Positions 45,250 to 55,103 of a stretch of DNA of 64,000 nt are shown piece by piece. The position numbers and the translations under genes were made by a program. Positions within the stretch are counted from its first letter, which is position 1, and every line of letters starts with the position of its first letter. The notes under the pieces were generated by a model. That model did not search any database. It was not told the origin of the DNA and was given only the letters and a program-made list of their open reading frames with translations. Source of the DNA: Paracoccus amoyensis (GTDB lineage: Bacteria; Pseudomonadota; Alphaproteobacteria; Rhodobacterales; Rhodobacteraceae); assembly GCF_014490725.1 (NCBI RefSeq), contig NZ_JACOQL010000004.1, positions 248,001 through 312,000 of the forward strand, given 5' to 3'.

Positions 45250-47081
45250 ATGCTGGACCAACAGCCGCTTGTTTCTATTGATAAACTTCGTGTCGAGTTT
45301 GAAACGAATGATGGTGTTGTCGTTGGCGTCAAGGACATCAGCTTTGCCATAAACCCGGGCGAATGTGTCTGCGTGGTCGGCGAATCCGGTTCGGGCAAGT
45401 CGGTCAGTTCGCTGGCGCTGATGCGTCTGGTCGAGTTTGGCGGAGGAGAGATCACCAACGGCCAGTTGCTGTTCGACAAGGGCGACGGCAAAGTCATTGA
45501 TCTGGCCAAGCAATCGACGCCCGCGATGCGCGACATTCGCGGCAACCAGATCGGCATGATCTTTCAGGAACCGATGACCGCGCTGAACCCGGTTTTCACC
45601 GTTGGCGATCAGCTTAGCGAAGGGCTGATGGTCCATCGCGGGATGAACAAACAGCAGGCCCGTGCCCGCGCGCTGGAAATCCTGCAGCAGGTGCGCATCC
45701 CCGAACCCGAACGGCGGATGGAGCAATATCCGCACGAGCTGTCGGGCGGCATGCGCCAACGCGTCGTCATCGCCATCGCCATGGCCTGCGAGCCGCGCCT
45801 GCTGATCTGTGATGAGCCGACGACCGCGCTGGACGTGACCATTCAGGCCGAAATTCTGGCGCTGATCGACCGCCTGAAGCGGGAAAAACAGATCGCGGTT
45901 CTGTTCATTACGCATGACATGGCGGTGGTCGCGCAAATGGCCGATCGCGTGGTTGTCATGTATCGCGGCGACAAGGTGGAAGAAGGCACGGTCGAGGAAA
46001 TCTTTGAAAACCCCAAGGAAGATTACACCAAGATGCTGTTGGCTGCTGTGCCGCGCTTGGGGGAAATGACGGGCAAGCCTGCGCCGGAACGGATGCGGCT
46101 GATGCGCGATGGATCACCGGCCACGGCCGAGCCGATCATTGTCGAAAATCCGACGCCATTGCTGAAGGTTGAAAACCTGACCACCCGCTTTGCGGTCAAG
46201 GGCGGCATCCTGCGGCGGACCGTTGCTCGCGTGCATGCGGTTGAAGATGTCTCCTTCACCATCAATGGCGGCGAAACCATGTCGCTGGTGGGTGAATCCG
46301 GTTCGGGGAAATCCACCGTCGCGCGGTCGATCCTGCGGCTGGTCGAGCCGGAATCGGGCCAGGTCGATCTGGGCGGCACGGATATTTTGGCCCTGTCGCA
46401 GTCGGATCTGCGCAAGGCCCGGCGCGACATGCAGATGATTTTTCAAGATCCCTTTGCCAGCCTTGATCCGCATATGAAGCTGTATGACCAGGTGGCCGAG
46501 CCGCTGGAAAATTACGGCATCGGCACCCGCAAGGAACGTCAGGATCGAATCGCCCAGCTGTTTGATCGGGTCGAATTGCCGCGCAGTTTCATGCGCCGCT
46601 ATCCCCACGAAATGTCGGGCGGTCAGCGGCAGCGGATTGCCATTGCCCGTGCGCTGGCGCTGAATCCGAAGCTGATTGTCGCGGATGAGGCAGTGTCGGC
46701 GCTGGATGTCTCGGTTCAGGCGCAGGTGTTGAACCTGTTGATGGAATTGCAGCAGGATATGGGCATATCGATGCTGTTCATCAGCCACGATATGGCGGTG
46801 GTTGAACGTGTCAGCCATTATGTCGGGGTGAGTATCTGGGCCGGATCGTGGAACTGGGCACCCGGCAGCAGGTGTTTGAAAACCCGCAGCACAGCTATAC
46901 AAAGCAGTTGATGTCCGCCGTCCCGGTGGCCGATCCGCGCAACAGGAAGATCAGCGAAGACCTCAGGTTCCGCCCGATCCCGTCGCCGATCCATCCCATC
47001 GACTATGTGGCGCCACCCTCGATTTACCGCGAGGTCGCGCCGGGCCATAAGGTGCTGATCGACCCCGTGACCCATTCGTGA
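45250..47081 (+). CDS. dppD: Fused dipeptide-type ABC ATPase (DppD-DppF), interrupted by a one-base frameshift near the 3' end
   Basis: Two complete ABC domains in one chain: Walker [12 protein letters not shown] and [11 protein letters not shown], signature [14 protein letters not shown] and [14 protein letters not shown], Walker [13 protein letters not shown] and [12 protein letters not shown]. After [18 protein letters not shown] the expected [11 protein letters not shown] is broken: the DNA reads GTGAGTATCTGGGC, one T short of ATG TAT CTG. The frame in use ends at 46911 as WAGSWNWAP...IQSS, while the correct frame continues ([20 protein letters not shown]) to 47081. Restored length is about 610. 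All catalytic motifs precede the shift, so partial function is possible; a sequencing error is also possible. Confidence 0.9.
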
Positions 47082-48421
47082 CGCCGAACCCGCCGATACC
47101 GCCGGGCACGGCATCGCACTTCCATGCGCCTTTGCCAGATGCTGCCGATGTGGTCGTCATCGGTGGCGGCATCGCGGGCGTTACGACGGCGCTGTATCTG
47201 GCGCGAGACGGGCTGGACGTTGTTTTGTGCGAAAAAGGCGTGATCGCCGGGGAACAATCATCCCGCAACTGGGGATGGGTGCGCGCCCAGGGCAGGGACG
47301 AAGCCGAGCTTCCCGTCATGCTGACCGCCCGCCAGCTTTGGAAATCGCTGGCACAGGAATTGGGCGAGGTTCTGGGCCTGACCACCTGCGGTGTCAGCTA
47401 TCTGGCGGCGGATGATGGCGAGCTGGCCCGCTACGAAAAATGGCTTCCGGTCGCTCGCAAATATGGCTTGGACAGCAAGGTGATGGGTCGGGATGAACTG
47501 GCCACCGCCTTGCCGAACAGCGCGGGCTGGGCAGGCGCGTTGGTCACGCCGTCCGATATGCGGGCCGAACCTGCCACCGCCGTGCCCGCAATCGCAAGGC
47601 TTGCGATGGCCGAAGGGGTGGCCATCCGCGAAAATTGTGCCGTGCGATCGCTGGATGTGCAGGGCGGCAGGCTGGTCGGAGTCGTCACCGAGCACGGCCC
47701 AATCCGCGCCGACCGTGTGTTGTTGGCTGGCGGCGCATGGTCGGGCCTGTTTGCCGGGAATGCAGGTTTGCCGCTGCCGCAGCTTTCTGTCCGCGCAACC
47801 GTCGCCGCAACCGAGCCGTTGCCGGATTTCTGGTTCGGGGCTGCTGCCGATGCCAGGTTCGCATTTCGGCGTCGTGCGGATGGCGGCTATACCCTGGCCC
47901 CCGGAACCGAGCATGATTTCTGGATCGGTCCTGCCGCTTTTCGCAACATTCGTTACTATATGCCGCAGCTGCGCCGCGATTTGTCACAGACGCGCCTGCA
48001 ATGGCTGGCCCCGCGTGGCTATCCGGATGCATGGGGCACGCCGCGCGGCTGGTCGCCCGATCAAGCAACCCCGTTCGAGGCGATGCGCATGCTAAGCCCC
48101 GACCCGAATCCCGCACGCCTGAAAAAGCTGCAAGATGACTTTGCTGCGGCCTTTCCGCAGATTGGCCGTCCGAAAATCCGCGCCGCTTGGGCCGGGATGA
48201 TCGACACCATGCCCGATCAGGTTCCGGTTTTGGATGAGACCACGCTGCCGGGATTTTTCATTGCCACGGGCCTGTCCGGGCATGGCTTTGGCATCGGTCC
48301 GGGTGTGGGACATGTCATGTCCCGGATGCTGCAGGCCAAGGATACCGGCCATGATCTGACCCGTTTCCGCTTTCTGCGTTTTCAGGACGGAACGCCCATC
48401 CGGCTGGGCCCTGCGTTGTGA
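47078..48421 (+). CDS. FAD-dependent amino-acid oxidase/dehydrogenase (DAO family)
   Basis: 447 residues. N-terminal dinucleotide-binding motif VVVIGGGIAGVTTALYLARDG, then SSRNWGWVRAQGRDEAELP and a C-terminal FAD segment FFIATGLSGHGFGIGPGVG. It belongs with DadA/glycine oxidase-like enzymes that oxidise amino or N-substituted amino acids; the substrate is not determined. The GTG start at 47078 overlaps the ATPase stop (GTGA), tying it to the importer. Confidence 0.88.
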   Translation: MTPNPPIPPGTASHFHAPLPDAADVVVIGGGIAGVTTALYLARDGLDVVLCEKGVIAGEQSSRNWGWVRAQGRDEAELPVMLTARQLWKSLAQELGEVLGLTTCGVSYLAADDGELARYEKWLPVARKYGLDSKVMGRDELATALPNSAGWAGALVTPSDMRAEPATAVPAIARLAMAEGVAIRENCAVRSLDVQGGRLVGVVTEHGPIRADRVLLAGGAWSGLFAGNAGLPLPQLSVRATVAATEPLPDFWFGAAADARFAFRRRADGGYTLAPGTEHDFWIGPAAFRNIRYYMPQLRRDLSQTRLQWLAPRGYPDAWGTPRGWSPDQATPFEAMRMLSPDPNPARLKKLQDDFAAAFPQIGRPKIRAAWAGMIDTMPDQVPVLDETTLPGFFIATGLSGHGFGIGPGVGHVMSRMLQAKDTGHDLTRFRFLRFQDGTPIRLGPAL

Positions 48422-48505
48422 AAGTCTGCTGGCTCTCTTGGGGTGCGATCCCCCTTTACCTGACCGCCGGGTAGGTCTTAACCTTACCCAAGAAGGAGAC
48501 CTCTC

Positions 48506-49672
48506 ATGCCAGTCAAGAACCGTTTTGCCGAGCTGCTGCCAGAAATCACCGCGTGGCGCCGCGATTTCCATGAACATCCCGAGCTGCTGTATGACGTCCA
48601 TCGCACCGCCGGTCGTGTCGCCGATCTGCTGCGCGAATTCGGCTGTGATGAGGTTGTCGAAGGAATCGGGCAAACTGGCGTGATCGGCGTGATCAAGGGC
48701 AAGACCAATACCCGTGACCGCACGATTGGCCTGCGCGCCGATATGGATGCGCTGCCGATCATCGAACAGACCGGTCTGGATTACGCATCGAAAACGCCGG
48801 GAAAGATGCACGCCTGCGGCCATGATGGCCATACGGCAATGCTGCTGGGCGCGGCCAAATATCTGGCCGAGACGCGCAATTTCGATGGCACCGCCGTCGT
48901 GATTTTCCAGCCCGCCGAAGAGGGCGGAGCTGGCGGGGAAGCGATGATCAAGGATGGCATCGTTGATCGTTGGGGCATCGATGAATTCTATGGCATGCAC
49001 AATATGCCGGGTATTCCGGTAGGAAGTTTTGCGATCAAACCGGGACCGATGATGGCGGCAGCCGATCAGTTCGACATCACCGTGACCGGCAAGGGCGGCC
49101 ATGCGGCCAAGCCGCATGAATGTATCGACACGACCCTGACCGCCGCTCAGATCATCGTCGCGCTGCAATCCATCGTGTCGCGCAATATCGACCCGTTGAA
49201 GAACGCGGTGGTGTCCGTCTGCACGGTCGCGACGGATTCAACCGCGCATAACGTGATCCCGCAGGTGGTCAAGCTGAAGGGCACGGCGCGCAGTCTTGAC
49301 CCCGCCGTTCGGGCGCAACTGGAAGAAGGCATCAAGCGCGTCGCAACCAACATGGCGACGGCAATGGGCGCCAGGGCGGATGTGCAATATGATCGCGGTT
49401 ATCCCGTGACCATGAATAACGACGCGGCCACCGAATGGGCTGCCGATGTGGCGCGCAGTATTGCGGGCGATATCGACATGGACATGCAGCCGATGATGGG
49501 CGGCGAAGATTTCAGCTATATGCTGAACGAACGTCCCGGTGCCTATATCTGGGTCGGGAATGGCGACACGGCGATGGTCCACCACCCGGCCTATAATTTC
49601 AACGATGACGCAATTCCGGCTGGTTCAAGCTGGTATGCCGGCATGGTCGAGGCGCGCCTGCCTGCGGCCTGA
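48506..49672 (+). CDS. M20 amidohydrolase (hippurate hydrolase / N-acyl-amino-acid deacylase type)
   Basis: 388 residues. AWRRDFHEHPELLYDVHRTA at the start, LRADMDALPIIEQT, metal ligands in KMHACGHDGHTAML, FQPAEEGGAGGEAM with the catalytic Glu and GMHNMPG; C-terminal PMMGGEDFSYML. This is the amidohydrolase subgroup that frees amino acids from N-acyl forms. AAGAAGGAGACC precedes the ATG. Its place after the importer and oxidase suggests the imported compound is an N-acyl or peptide-like amino acid (inference). Confidence 0.9.
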   Translation: MPVKNRFAELLPEITAWRRDFHEHPELLYDVHRTAGRVADLLREFGCDEVVEGIGQTGVIGVIKGKTNTRDRTIGLRADMDALPIIEQTGLDYASKTPGKMHACGHDGHTAMLLGAAKYLAETRNFDGTAVVIFQPAEEGGAGGEAMIKDGIVDRWGIDEFYGMHNMPGIPVGSFAIKPGPMMAAADQFDITVTGKGGHAAKPHECIDTTLTAAQIIVALQSIVSRNIDPLKNAVVSVCTVATDSTAHNVIPQVVKLKGTARSLDPAVRAQLEEGIKRVATNMATAMGARADVQYDRGYPVTMNNDAATEWAADVARSIAGDIDMDMQPMMGGEDFSYMLNERPGAYIWVGNGDTAMVHHPAYNFNDDAIPAGSSWYAGMVEARLPAA

Positions 49673-49711
49673 CGGGGCAGAAGGTCGCACCGGCACCCGG
49701 CGGTGTCGGAA

Positions 49712-49776
49712 ACGGAATATTCAAGACCCGGCAACCGGATGAAATGCGTAAACGGGGCGGAGTATTCCGTCCCGTT
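49712..49776 (+). promoter_or_regulatory. Structured leader upstream of purU with competing helices
   Basis: An 11-bp hairpin (49751-49761 with 49766-49776, one GU, GTAT loop) lies 26 bp before the purU ATG. Its right half also pairs with an upstream segment: ACGGAATATT (49712-49721) with AGTATTCCGT (49761-49770). The two pairings exclude each other. It has no T-run. It could be a terminator of the M20 gene, or a regulatory leader. Confidence 0.35.
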
Positions 49777-49802
49777 CTGATATCAAGGGGACGAACGGCA
49801 CC

Positions 49803-50687
49803 ATGAACAGCTACACCTTGCGCGTTACCTGCGCCTCGACCCGTGGGATTGTCGCGGCAATTTCAGGGTTTCTGGCGCAACACGACTGCAACATCACCGA
49901 CAGCGCGCAATTTGACGATGCGGCGACGGGTCGTTTTTTCATGCGTGTCAGCTTTCGTTCTGAAGGGGATGCGACGCTGGCGCAGCTGCGCCGCGATGTC
50001 GTCGCAGTCGCCAAGCCCTTTGATATGGATGTCGAAATCACCGACGATTCCGAAAAGAAGAAAGTGCTGATCATGGTGTCGCGCTTTGGGCATTGCCTGA
50101 ACGATCTGCTGTATCGCTGGCAGATCGGGGCGCTGCCGATTGATATCGTCGGCGTGATCTCAAACCATTACGACTATCAGAAGGTGGTGGTGAACCACGA
50201 CATCCCGTTCCACATGATTCGCGTCACCGCCGAGAACAAGGCCGAGGCCGAAGCTCGCCAGATGGAGATCATCCGCGACACTGGCGCCCAACTGATCGTG
50301 CTGGCGCGCTATATGCAGGTGCTGTCGGATCAGATGTGCCGCGAAATGTCGGGGCGGATCATCAACATCCACCACTCATTCCTGCCCAGCTTCAAAGGGG
50401 CCAACCCCTATAAGCAAGCCTATGAGCGGGGGGTGAAACTGATCGGCGCAACGTCGCATTATGTCACCAGCGATCTGGACGAAGGCCCGATCATCGAACA
50501 GGATACGGTGCGTGTCACCCATGCCCAAAGTCCGGGCGATTATGTCTCGTTGGGCCGGGACGTTGAAAGTCAGGTTCTGTCGCGCGCCGTGCACGCCCAT
50601 ATCCACGGCCGGGTTTTTCAGAACGGTGCCAAGACGATCGTCTTTCCGGCATCACCGGGCAGCTATGTGTCGGAACGCATGGGATAA
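49803..50687 (+). CDS. purU: Formyltetrahydrofolate deformylase
   Basis: 294 residues; hydrolyses 10-formyl-THF to formate and THF. An N-terminal ACT domain (YTLRVTCASTRGIVAAISGFL, HDCNITDSAQFDD) precedes the formyltransferase fold: VLIMVSRFGHCLNDLLYRW, GVISNHYDY, IINIHHSFLPSFKGANPY with the catalytic His, and YVTSDLDEGPIIEQD with the catalytic Asp. AAGGGGA lies 11 bp before the ATG. In this neighbourhood it may recycle formyl groups from one-carbon catabolism of N-methylated or similar substrates (inference). Confidence 0.95.
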   Translation: MNSYTLRVTCASTRGIVAAISGFLAQHDCNITDSAQFDDAATGRFFMRVSFRSEGDATLAQLRRDVVAVAKPFDMDVEITDDSEKKKVLIMVSRFGHCLNDLLYRWQIGALPIDIVGVISNHYDYQKVVVNHDIPFHMIRVTAENKAEAEARQMEIIRDTGAQLIVLARYMQVLSDQMCREMSGRIINIHHSFLPSFKGANPYKQAYERGVKLIGATSHYVTSDLDEGPIIEQDTVRVTHAQSPGDYVSLGRDVESQVLSRAVHAHIHGRVFQNGAKTIVFPASPGSYVSERMG

Positions 50688-50709
50688 CAGACCGAGACAC
50701 TGCCCGTGC

Positions 50710-51750
50710 CTACGATGCCGCCCGTCCAGCCGAGAGTCGCCGGATAATAGCGTGCAGGCTTCGGGCGGCGGCACTGTCAGAAAACCGGTCCCTGTAGATA
50801 CGCTGAGCGTTCGCGGCCAGCTTCTCACGGGCTGTTTCGTCACGCCACAGATTGCCGATGGCAGATGACATGTCATGCACATCGCCAGGCTCCACCAGAA
50901 TGCCGTTCTTCTGATGCTCGATATACCCGTCCGTGCCCGGACAGTTGGTTGCAATGACCGGAACCCCAAGCTGCATGGCGTTCAGAAAGGTGATCTGCCC
51001 GGATGCAGTTTGATCATTTTCGATTGGCGTGACCGAAATACGTGCACGAGCAAGAAGCTGATGGCATTGTGTCTCGGATAAGTTGGACATGAACCTTACA
51101 TAGGTGCTTTTGGGCAAACGCCTGACGTCATCTTCCCGGGTGACAATTATGGTTGGAATATTCAGCCGGTCGGCTGCCTTGATCAGCAGCGCATAATCGC
51201 GTTTCGCTGACCCCATGGCGATCATATATGGGTCTTTGGTATCTTCCTTGCGCTGAATTTCAAGCGCCCCGCGCTGCAACGGAATAAAGTGCACACGACT
51301 TTCCGGAACAGAGAGGTATTCGGCGTAACTTTTAACCTCTTGCGGGGAATGAACGATATAGCAATCGATTTCCTTCGCGGTCAGACGCGCCAATCTTTGA
51401 CGCGCACCCGGGCGTAACTCGCCCAGGTTGTAATTATATGCGATCAGGATCGTTTTGTGCCGGCTGATTTTCTTCCACAATGCAGCACACATCGCCAACT
51501 GCGGGAAGCAAGTGACAATCCCGGCCGGGCGTTTTTTGATCGCCTGACGACTGTGCAGAAGATGCGTCCACCATTCTGAAACAGATGTCAGTTTACTTCT
51601 ACGTTGATGCCAGCTTTGGGGCTTTCTGGGCGGGGCAATTTTCTTGAAAGCGAGGGATGGATCAATGATGAAATCATCCAGCCAACGATCTTGTCGATTC
51701 TTGAAGAAGGGGGCTACAATCAGCCATTTGCTTGACGAACGATCGGCCAT
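50710..51750 (-). CDS. Glycosyltransferase, GT4 family
   Basis: 346 residues from ATG 51750 (MADRSSSKWLIVAPFF), AGGACC about seven bases upstream; an upstream in-frame start at 51777 is possible. The GT-B fold is visible: a middle linker then RARISVTPIENDQTASGQITFLNAMQLGVPVIATNCPGTDGYIE, where the E and GVPVIAT are the GT4 donor-sugar signature, and NGILVEPGDVHDMSSAI. Acceptor unknown; probably surface polysaccharide. Composition slightly lower in GC than its neighbours. Converges on purU with a 22 bp gap. Confidence 0.85.
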   Translation of the reverse strand: MADRSSSKWLIVAPFFKNRQDRWLDDFIIDPSLAFKKIAPPRKPQSWHQRRSKLTSVSEWWTHLLHSRQAIKKRPAGIVTCFPQLAMCAALWKKISRHKTILIAYNYNLGELRPGARQRLARLTAKEIDCYIVHSPQEVKSYAEYLSVPESRVHFIPLQRGALEIQRKEDTKDPYMIAMGSAKRDYALLIKAADRLNIPTIIVTREDDVRRLPKSTYVRFMSNLSETQCHQLLARARISVTPIENDQTASGQITFLNAMQLGVPVIATNCPGTDGYIEHQKNGILVEPGDVHDMSSAIGNLWRDETAREKLAANAQRIYRDRFSDSAAARSLHAIIRRLSAGRAAS

Positions 51751-51975
51751 GAACAGGTCCTGGCTACAAAAAATCAACAGATCTGCACTCTATCACTATT
51801 TTGGAAATGCTGACAAAGGCGCTATTTGGTAAAACTGTCGAAAAAGACAGGCTGTCCTGCAGCTGACAAACACCCCCTGCAGCCGCGCAGGAGGTCACGT
51901 CGATAGCCCTGACTGCTCAGCCTGCATCAATAAAGGCGGATATGATGCCGCGGTTCTGACCACTAAACTGGTCCA

Positions 51976-52001
51976 TCAAAAAGCCCCGCGATGCGGGGCT
52001 T
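51976..52001 (-). terminator. Rho-independent terminator of the BMP importer operon
   Basis: AAGCCCCGC (51981-51989) and GCGGGGCTT (51993-52001), nine pairs with a GAT loop; read on the - strand it is followed by TTTTTGATGG. It lies 24 bp past the stop of the binding-protein gene. Confidence 0.9.
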
Positions 52002-52024
52002 CAAGATGATCGAAGGGGGCCGGG

Positions 52025-53104
52025 TTACTGCGGAATTGTCGCTGTGATGCCTTCGACGAAGAAGTTCATCCCTGCCAGTTCTTCATCCGTCGCTGTTTGA
52101 CCCTCGGCCAGCCATGCGCTGCCGTCTGCCTTGTTCAACGGGCCGGTGAAGGGGTGGTATTCGCCGGAGGCGATCTTTTCTTTCAGGGCCTCGGCTTCGG
52201 CTTTCACCTCGGCCGGAACGGCTTCGGTGATCTCGCCGATCTCAACCTCACCGTCGCCAATGCCGGCCCATGTGGCCTTGCTTTCCCAGGTCCCGTCCAG
52301 AACCGCACCGACGCGCTCGATGTAATAGGGGGCCCAGTTGTCGATGATTGCGGACACGCGCGGGCTGGGCTTGAAGGCGGCCATGTCGCTGGCCTGACCA
52401 AAGCCGATGGCGCCCGCCTCTTGCGCCTTGGCAAGTGGCGCGGTGGAATCGGTGTGCTGCAAGATCACGTCCACGCCTTCGGCGATCAGGGCCGATGCGG
52501 CGTCCGCCTCTTTCGCCGGATCGAACCAGCTGTAGGCCCAGACGACCTTCATTTCGACATCCGGGTTAACCTTCTTGGCGTGAATGTAGCTGCTGTTGAT
52601 GCCCTGAATAACCTCGGGGATCGGGAAGCTGCCGATATAGCCGATCTTGTTCGATTCCGTCATCCGGCCTGCAATGGTGCCCATCACGGCGCGGCCTTCG
52701 TAGAAGCGGGCGTCATAGGTCGCAACGTTGTCAGCACGCTTATAGCCGGTTGCGTGTTCGAACTTCACGTCGGGGAATTTCTGCGCGACGTTGATGGTCG
52801 CGTCCATGAAGCCAAAGCTGGTGGTGAAGATCAGCTTGTTGCCCGCCAGCGCCAGTTGGGTAATCGCGCGTTCGGCATCGGCACCTTCTGGCACGCTTTC
52901 GATGAAGGTGGTTTCGACACGGTCGCCGAACTCTGCCTCGACCGCCTGACGGCCTTGGTCGTGCTGATAGGTCCAGCCACCATCGCCCACCGGGCCGACA
53001 TAGATGAAGCCGACTTTCAGCGGCTCTTCCTGCGCCAGGGCGGGCAGGGCCAGCGACATGGCCGATAATGCGGCGGCGCTGGCCAAAAGGGTTCTGCGTT
53101 TCAT
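52025..53104 (-). CDS. BMP-family ABC transporter substrate-binding protein
   Basis: 359 residues. Signal peptide MKRRTLLASAAALSAMSLAL, then a basic-membrane-protein (PnrA-like) fold: LKVGFIYVGPVGDGGWTYQH, TTSFGFMDATINVAQKFPDV, EGRAVMGTIAGRM and AEGVDVILQHTDSTAPL. This family binds nucleosides. ATG 53104 has AGGAGAG upstream; a longer open frame to 53437 is rejected as antisense of the permease. It follows the ATPase and permease genes of the same operon. Confidence 0.92.
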   Translation of the reverse strand: MKRRTLLASAAALSAMSLALPALAQEEPLKVGFIYVGPVGDGGWTYQHDQGRQAVEAEFGDRVETTFIESVPEGADAERAITQLALAGNKLIFTTSFGFMDATINVAQKFPDVKFEHATGYKRADNVATYDARFYEGRAVMGTIAGRMTESNKIGYIGSFPIPEVIQGINSSYIHAKKVNPDVEMKVVWAYSWFDPAKEADAASALIAEGVDVILQHTDSTAPLAKAQEAGAIGFGQASDMAAFKPSPRVSAIIDNWAPYYIERVGAVLDGTWESKATWAGIGDGEVEIGEITEAVPAEVKAEAEALKEKIASGEYHPFTGPLNKADGSAWLAEGQTATDEELAGMNFFVEGITATIPQ

Positions 53105-53142
53105 GGATACTCTCCTGTTGGGTGGGTTGGTAAGGCCGCGTT

Positions 53143-54030
53143 TTATCGCAGCACGTGGAAATTCTGGCCCAAAGAGCCGGGTGCAGCCCCGCCTGCGCGA
53201 TGGCTGAATTTCTGCCGGGCCGAGATCAGGACAAGGACGATGATCGTCGCAAGATAGGGTGCCATCGACAGCAGTTGCACGGGAACCGAAACGCCCGCGG
53301 CCTGCAATCGCAACTGCAGCACGGTGACCCCGCCAAACAGCCATGCGCCGGCCAGCACGCCCAAAGCGGTCCAGTTGGAAAAGACCACAATTGCCAGCGC
53401 GATCCAGCCGGCACCTGCCGTCATGCCCTCGGTCCATTGCAGCACGATCGAGATCGAGATGAAGGCCCCGCCGATACCGGCCATTGCCCCGCCAAACGCG
53501 ATCGCGGCGATGCGAACCCGCCGGACGTTATAGCCAAGCGCATCGGCCGCATCGTGGTTTTCACCAACACCGCGCAGGATCAGGCCGGCGCGACTGCGGT
53601 TCAGAAACCACCATATCAGCGGCACCATCAGCAGGCCCAGCCAGACGATCCAGTTGATTCTCAGCGGACCGATGGGCATGGGTGGCGCCTTGATCCCCTC
53701 GAGCGGTTTGCCAAACAGCGCCGCAAGGCCCAGCCCGAACAGCGTCAGGGCAAGGCCGGAAGCGACCTGATTGGCCAGCAGGAACTGGGTCAGGATGGCG
53801 AACAGCATAGCGACGGATGCCCCGGCCAACGCGGCGACCGCGAATCCGATGAAGGGATTCCCGGTGGCGTGGGCGGCTGCAAAGCCTGCCAGCGCGCCGG
53901 TGATCATCATACCCTCGACGCCAAGGTTCAACACGCCTGCGCGTTCCACCACCAATTCGCCAAGCGCGGCGAACAGGATCGGTGTTGCGGCGGCCAGAAG
54001 CAGCAAGAAGACGGAAATCGGATCGATCAT
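53143..54030 (-). CDS. BMP-type ABC transporter permease 2 (NupQ-like)
   Basis: 295 residues, about eight helices. PILFAALGELVVERAGVLNLGVEGMMITGALAGF is the standard start of the second nucleoside-importer permease; AALFGKPLEGIKAPPMPIG and VGENHDAADALGYNVRRVRIAAIAFGGAMAGIGGAF (coupling helix) follow. Overlaps the other permease by four bases. Confidence 0.9.
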   Translation of the reverse strand: MIDPISVFLLLLAAATPILFAALGELVVERAGVLNLGVEGMMITGALAGFAAAHATGNPFIGFAVAALAGASVAMLFAILTQFLLANQVASGLALTLFGLGLAALFGKPLEGIKAPPMPIGPLRINWIVWLGLLMVPLIWWFLNRSRAGLILRGVGENHDAADALGYNVRRVRIAAIAFGGAMAGIGGAFISISIVLQWTEGMTAGAGWIALAIVVFSNWTALGVLAGAWLFGGVTVLQLRLQAAGVSVPVQLLSMAPYLATIIVLVLISARQKFSHRAGGAAPGSLGQNFHVLR

Positions 54031-55103
54031 GCCAACACCCTGCGTTCAACGCGAAACCGTGTCAGCAAATCAAACCCCAGCAGGAAAAACAGCAACATCC
54101 CTTGAAATACCTGCACGGTGGCGGCGGGCAGTTGCAGGGTCAGCTGTGCCAATTCACCGCCGATATAGGTCAGGGCCAGCAGCAATCCGGCCAACAGGAT
54201 GCCCAGCGGATGCAGACGCCCCAGAAAGGCCACGATGATCGCCGTAAAGCCATAGCCCGAACCAAGGCTGTCGGTGATCTGGCCTGCGGGGCCTGCGACC
54301 TCGAACAGCCCGGCCATGCCGGCCAGCGCACCCGACAGGCCAAGGCAAAAGGCGACCAGCGCTTCGGGTTTTACCCCCGCAAAACGTGCGGCACGGGGCG
54401 CAAGACCGGCGGTGCGGATATGAAAGCCGCGAATGTGGCGGCTGAACAGGAACCATGTCGCAAGCACCGCAATTGCCGCCGCAACCACACCCCAATGTGC
54501 ACCGGTTCCGTCGATCAGTTCGGGATTCGCGGCCGAGGGATATTGTGTCAGGTTGCGCGATCCGGGCATGCCAAAGCCTTCCGGGTTACGCATCGGGCCA
54601 AAGGCCATCCATGCCGCAACCTTCTGTGCGACATAGACCAGCATCAGCGAGACAAGGATTTCGGACGCGCCGAACCAATTGCGCAGCATGGCGGGGATCA
54701 TGCCCCATGCCCAGCCGCCAAGCGCACCCGCAAAGACCATCGCCGGGAAGATCCACATGCCCTCGGCCGGGTAGACCGCCAATGCGACGGCGGCCCCGGT
54801 GATGCCGCCGATGATATACTGCCCCTCGGCGCCGATATTCCAGATACCGGCGCGAAAGCCGATGGCCAGACCTGACGCGATCAGAATCAACGGGGCCGCC
54901 TTGACCAGCAGTTGCGGGCGGGAATATCCGGCTGCCGGGCCGAACAGCGGATCCCAGAAAATCGTGCGGATGGCGGCGACCGGATCATAACCCATGATCG
55001 CGAACAGGGCGCCGCCTGTGATCATGGTGGCCAAGACCGCCAGAATCGGCGTCGCGATCTGCCAGGGCAGGGATGTTTCGGTGCGGGGAACAAGGCGCAT
55101 CAT
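54027..55103 (-). CDS. BMP-type ABC transporter permease 1 (NupP-like)
   Basis: 358 residues. APLILIASGLAIGFRAGIWNIGAEGQYIIGGITG is diagnostic for this permease; MLRNWFGASEILVSLMLVYVA and GLAPRAARFAGVKPEALVAF carry later conserved parts. Start ATG 55103 overlaps the ATPase stop (ATATGATG also allows 55100); the frame's open extension to 55214 is rejected because it overlaps the ATPase coding sequence. Four-base overlap with the second permease. Confidence 0.9.
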   Translation of the reverse strand: MMRLVPRTETSLPWQIATPILAVLATMITGGALFAIMGYDPVAAIRTIFWDPLFGPAAGYSRPQLLVKAAPLILIASGLAIGFRAGIWNIGAEGQYIIGGITGAAVALAVYPAEGMWIFPAMVFAGALGGWAWGMIPAMLRNWFGASEILVSLMLVYVAQKVAAWMAFGPMRNPEGFGMPGSRNLTQYPSAANPELIDGTGAHWGVVAAAIAVLATWFLFSRHIRGFHIRTAGLAPRAARFAGVKPEALVAFCLGLSGALAGMAGLFEVAGPAGQITDSLGSGYGFTAIIVAFLGRLHPLGILLAGLLLALTYIGGELAQLTLQLPAATVQVFQGMLLFFLLGFDLLTRFRVERRVLA

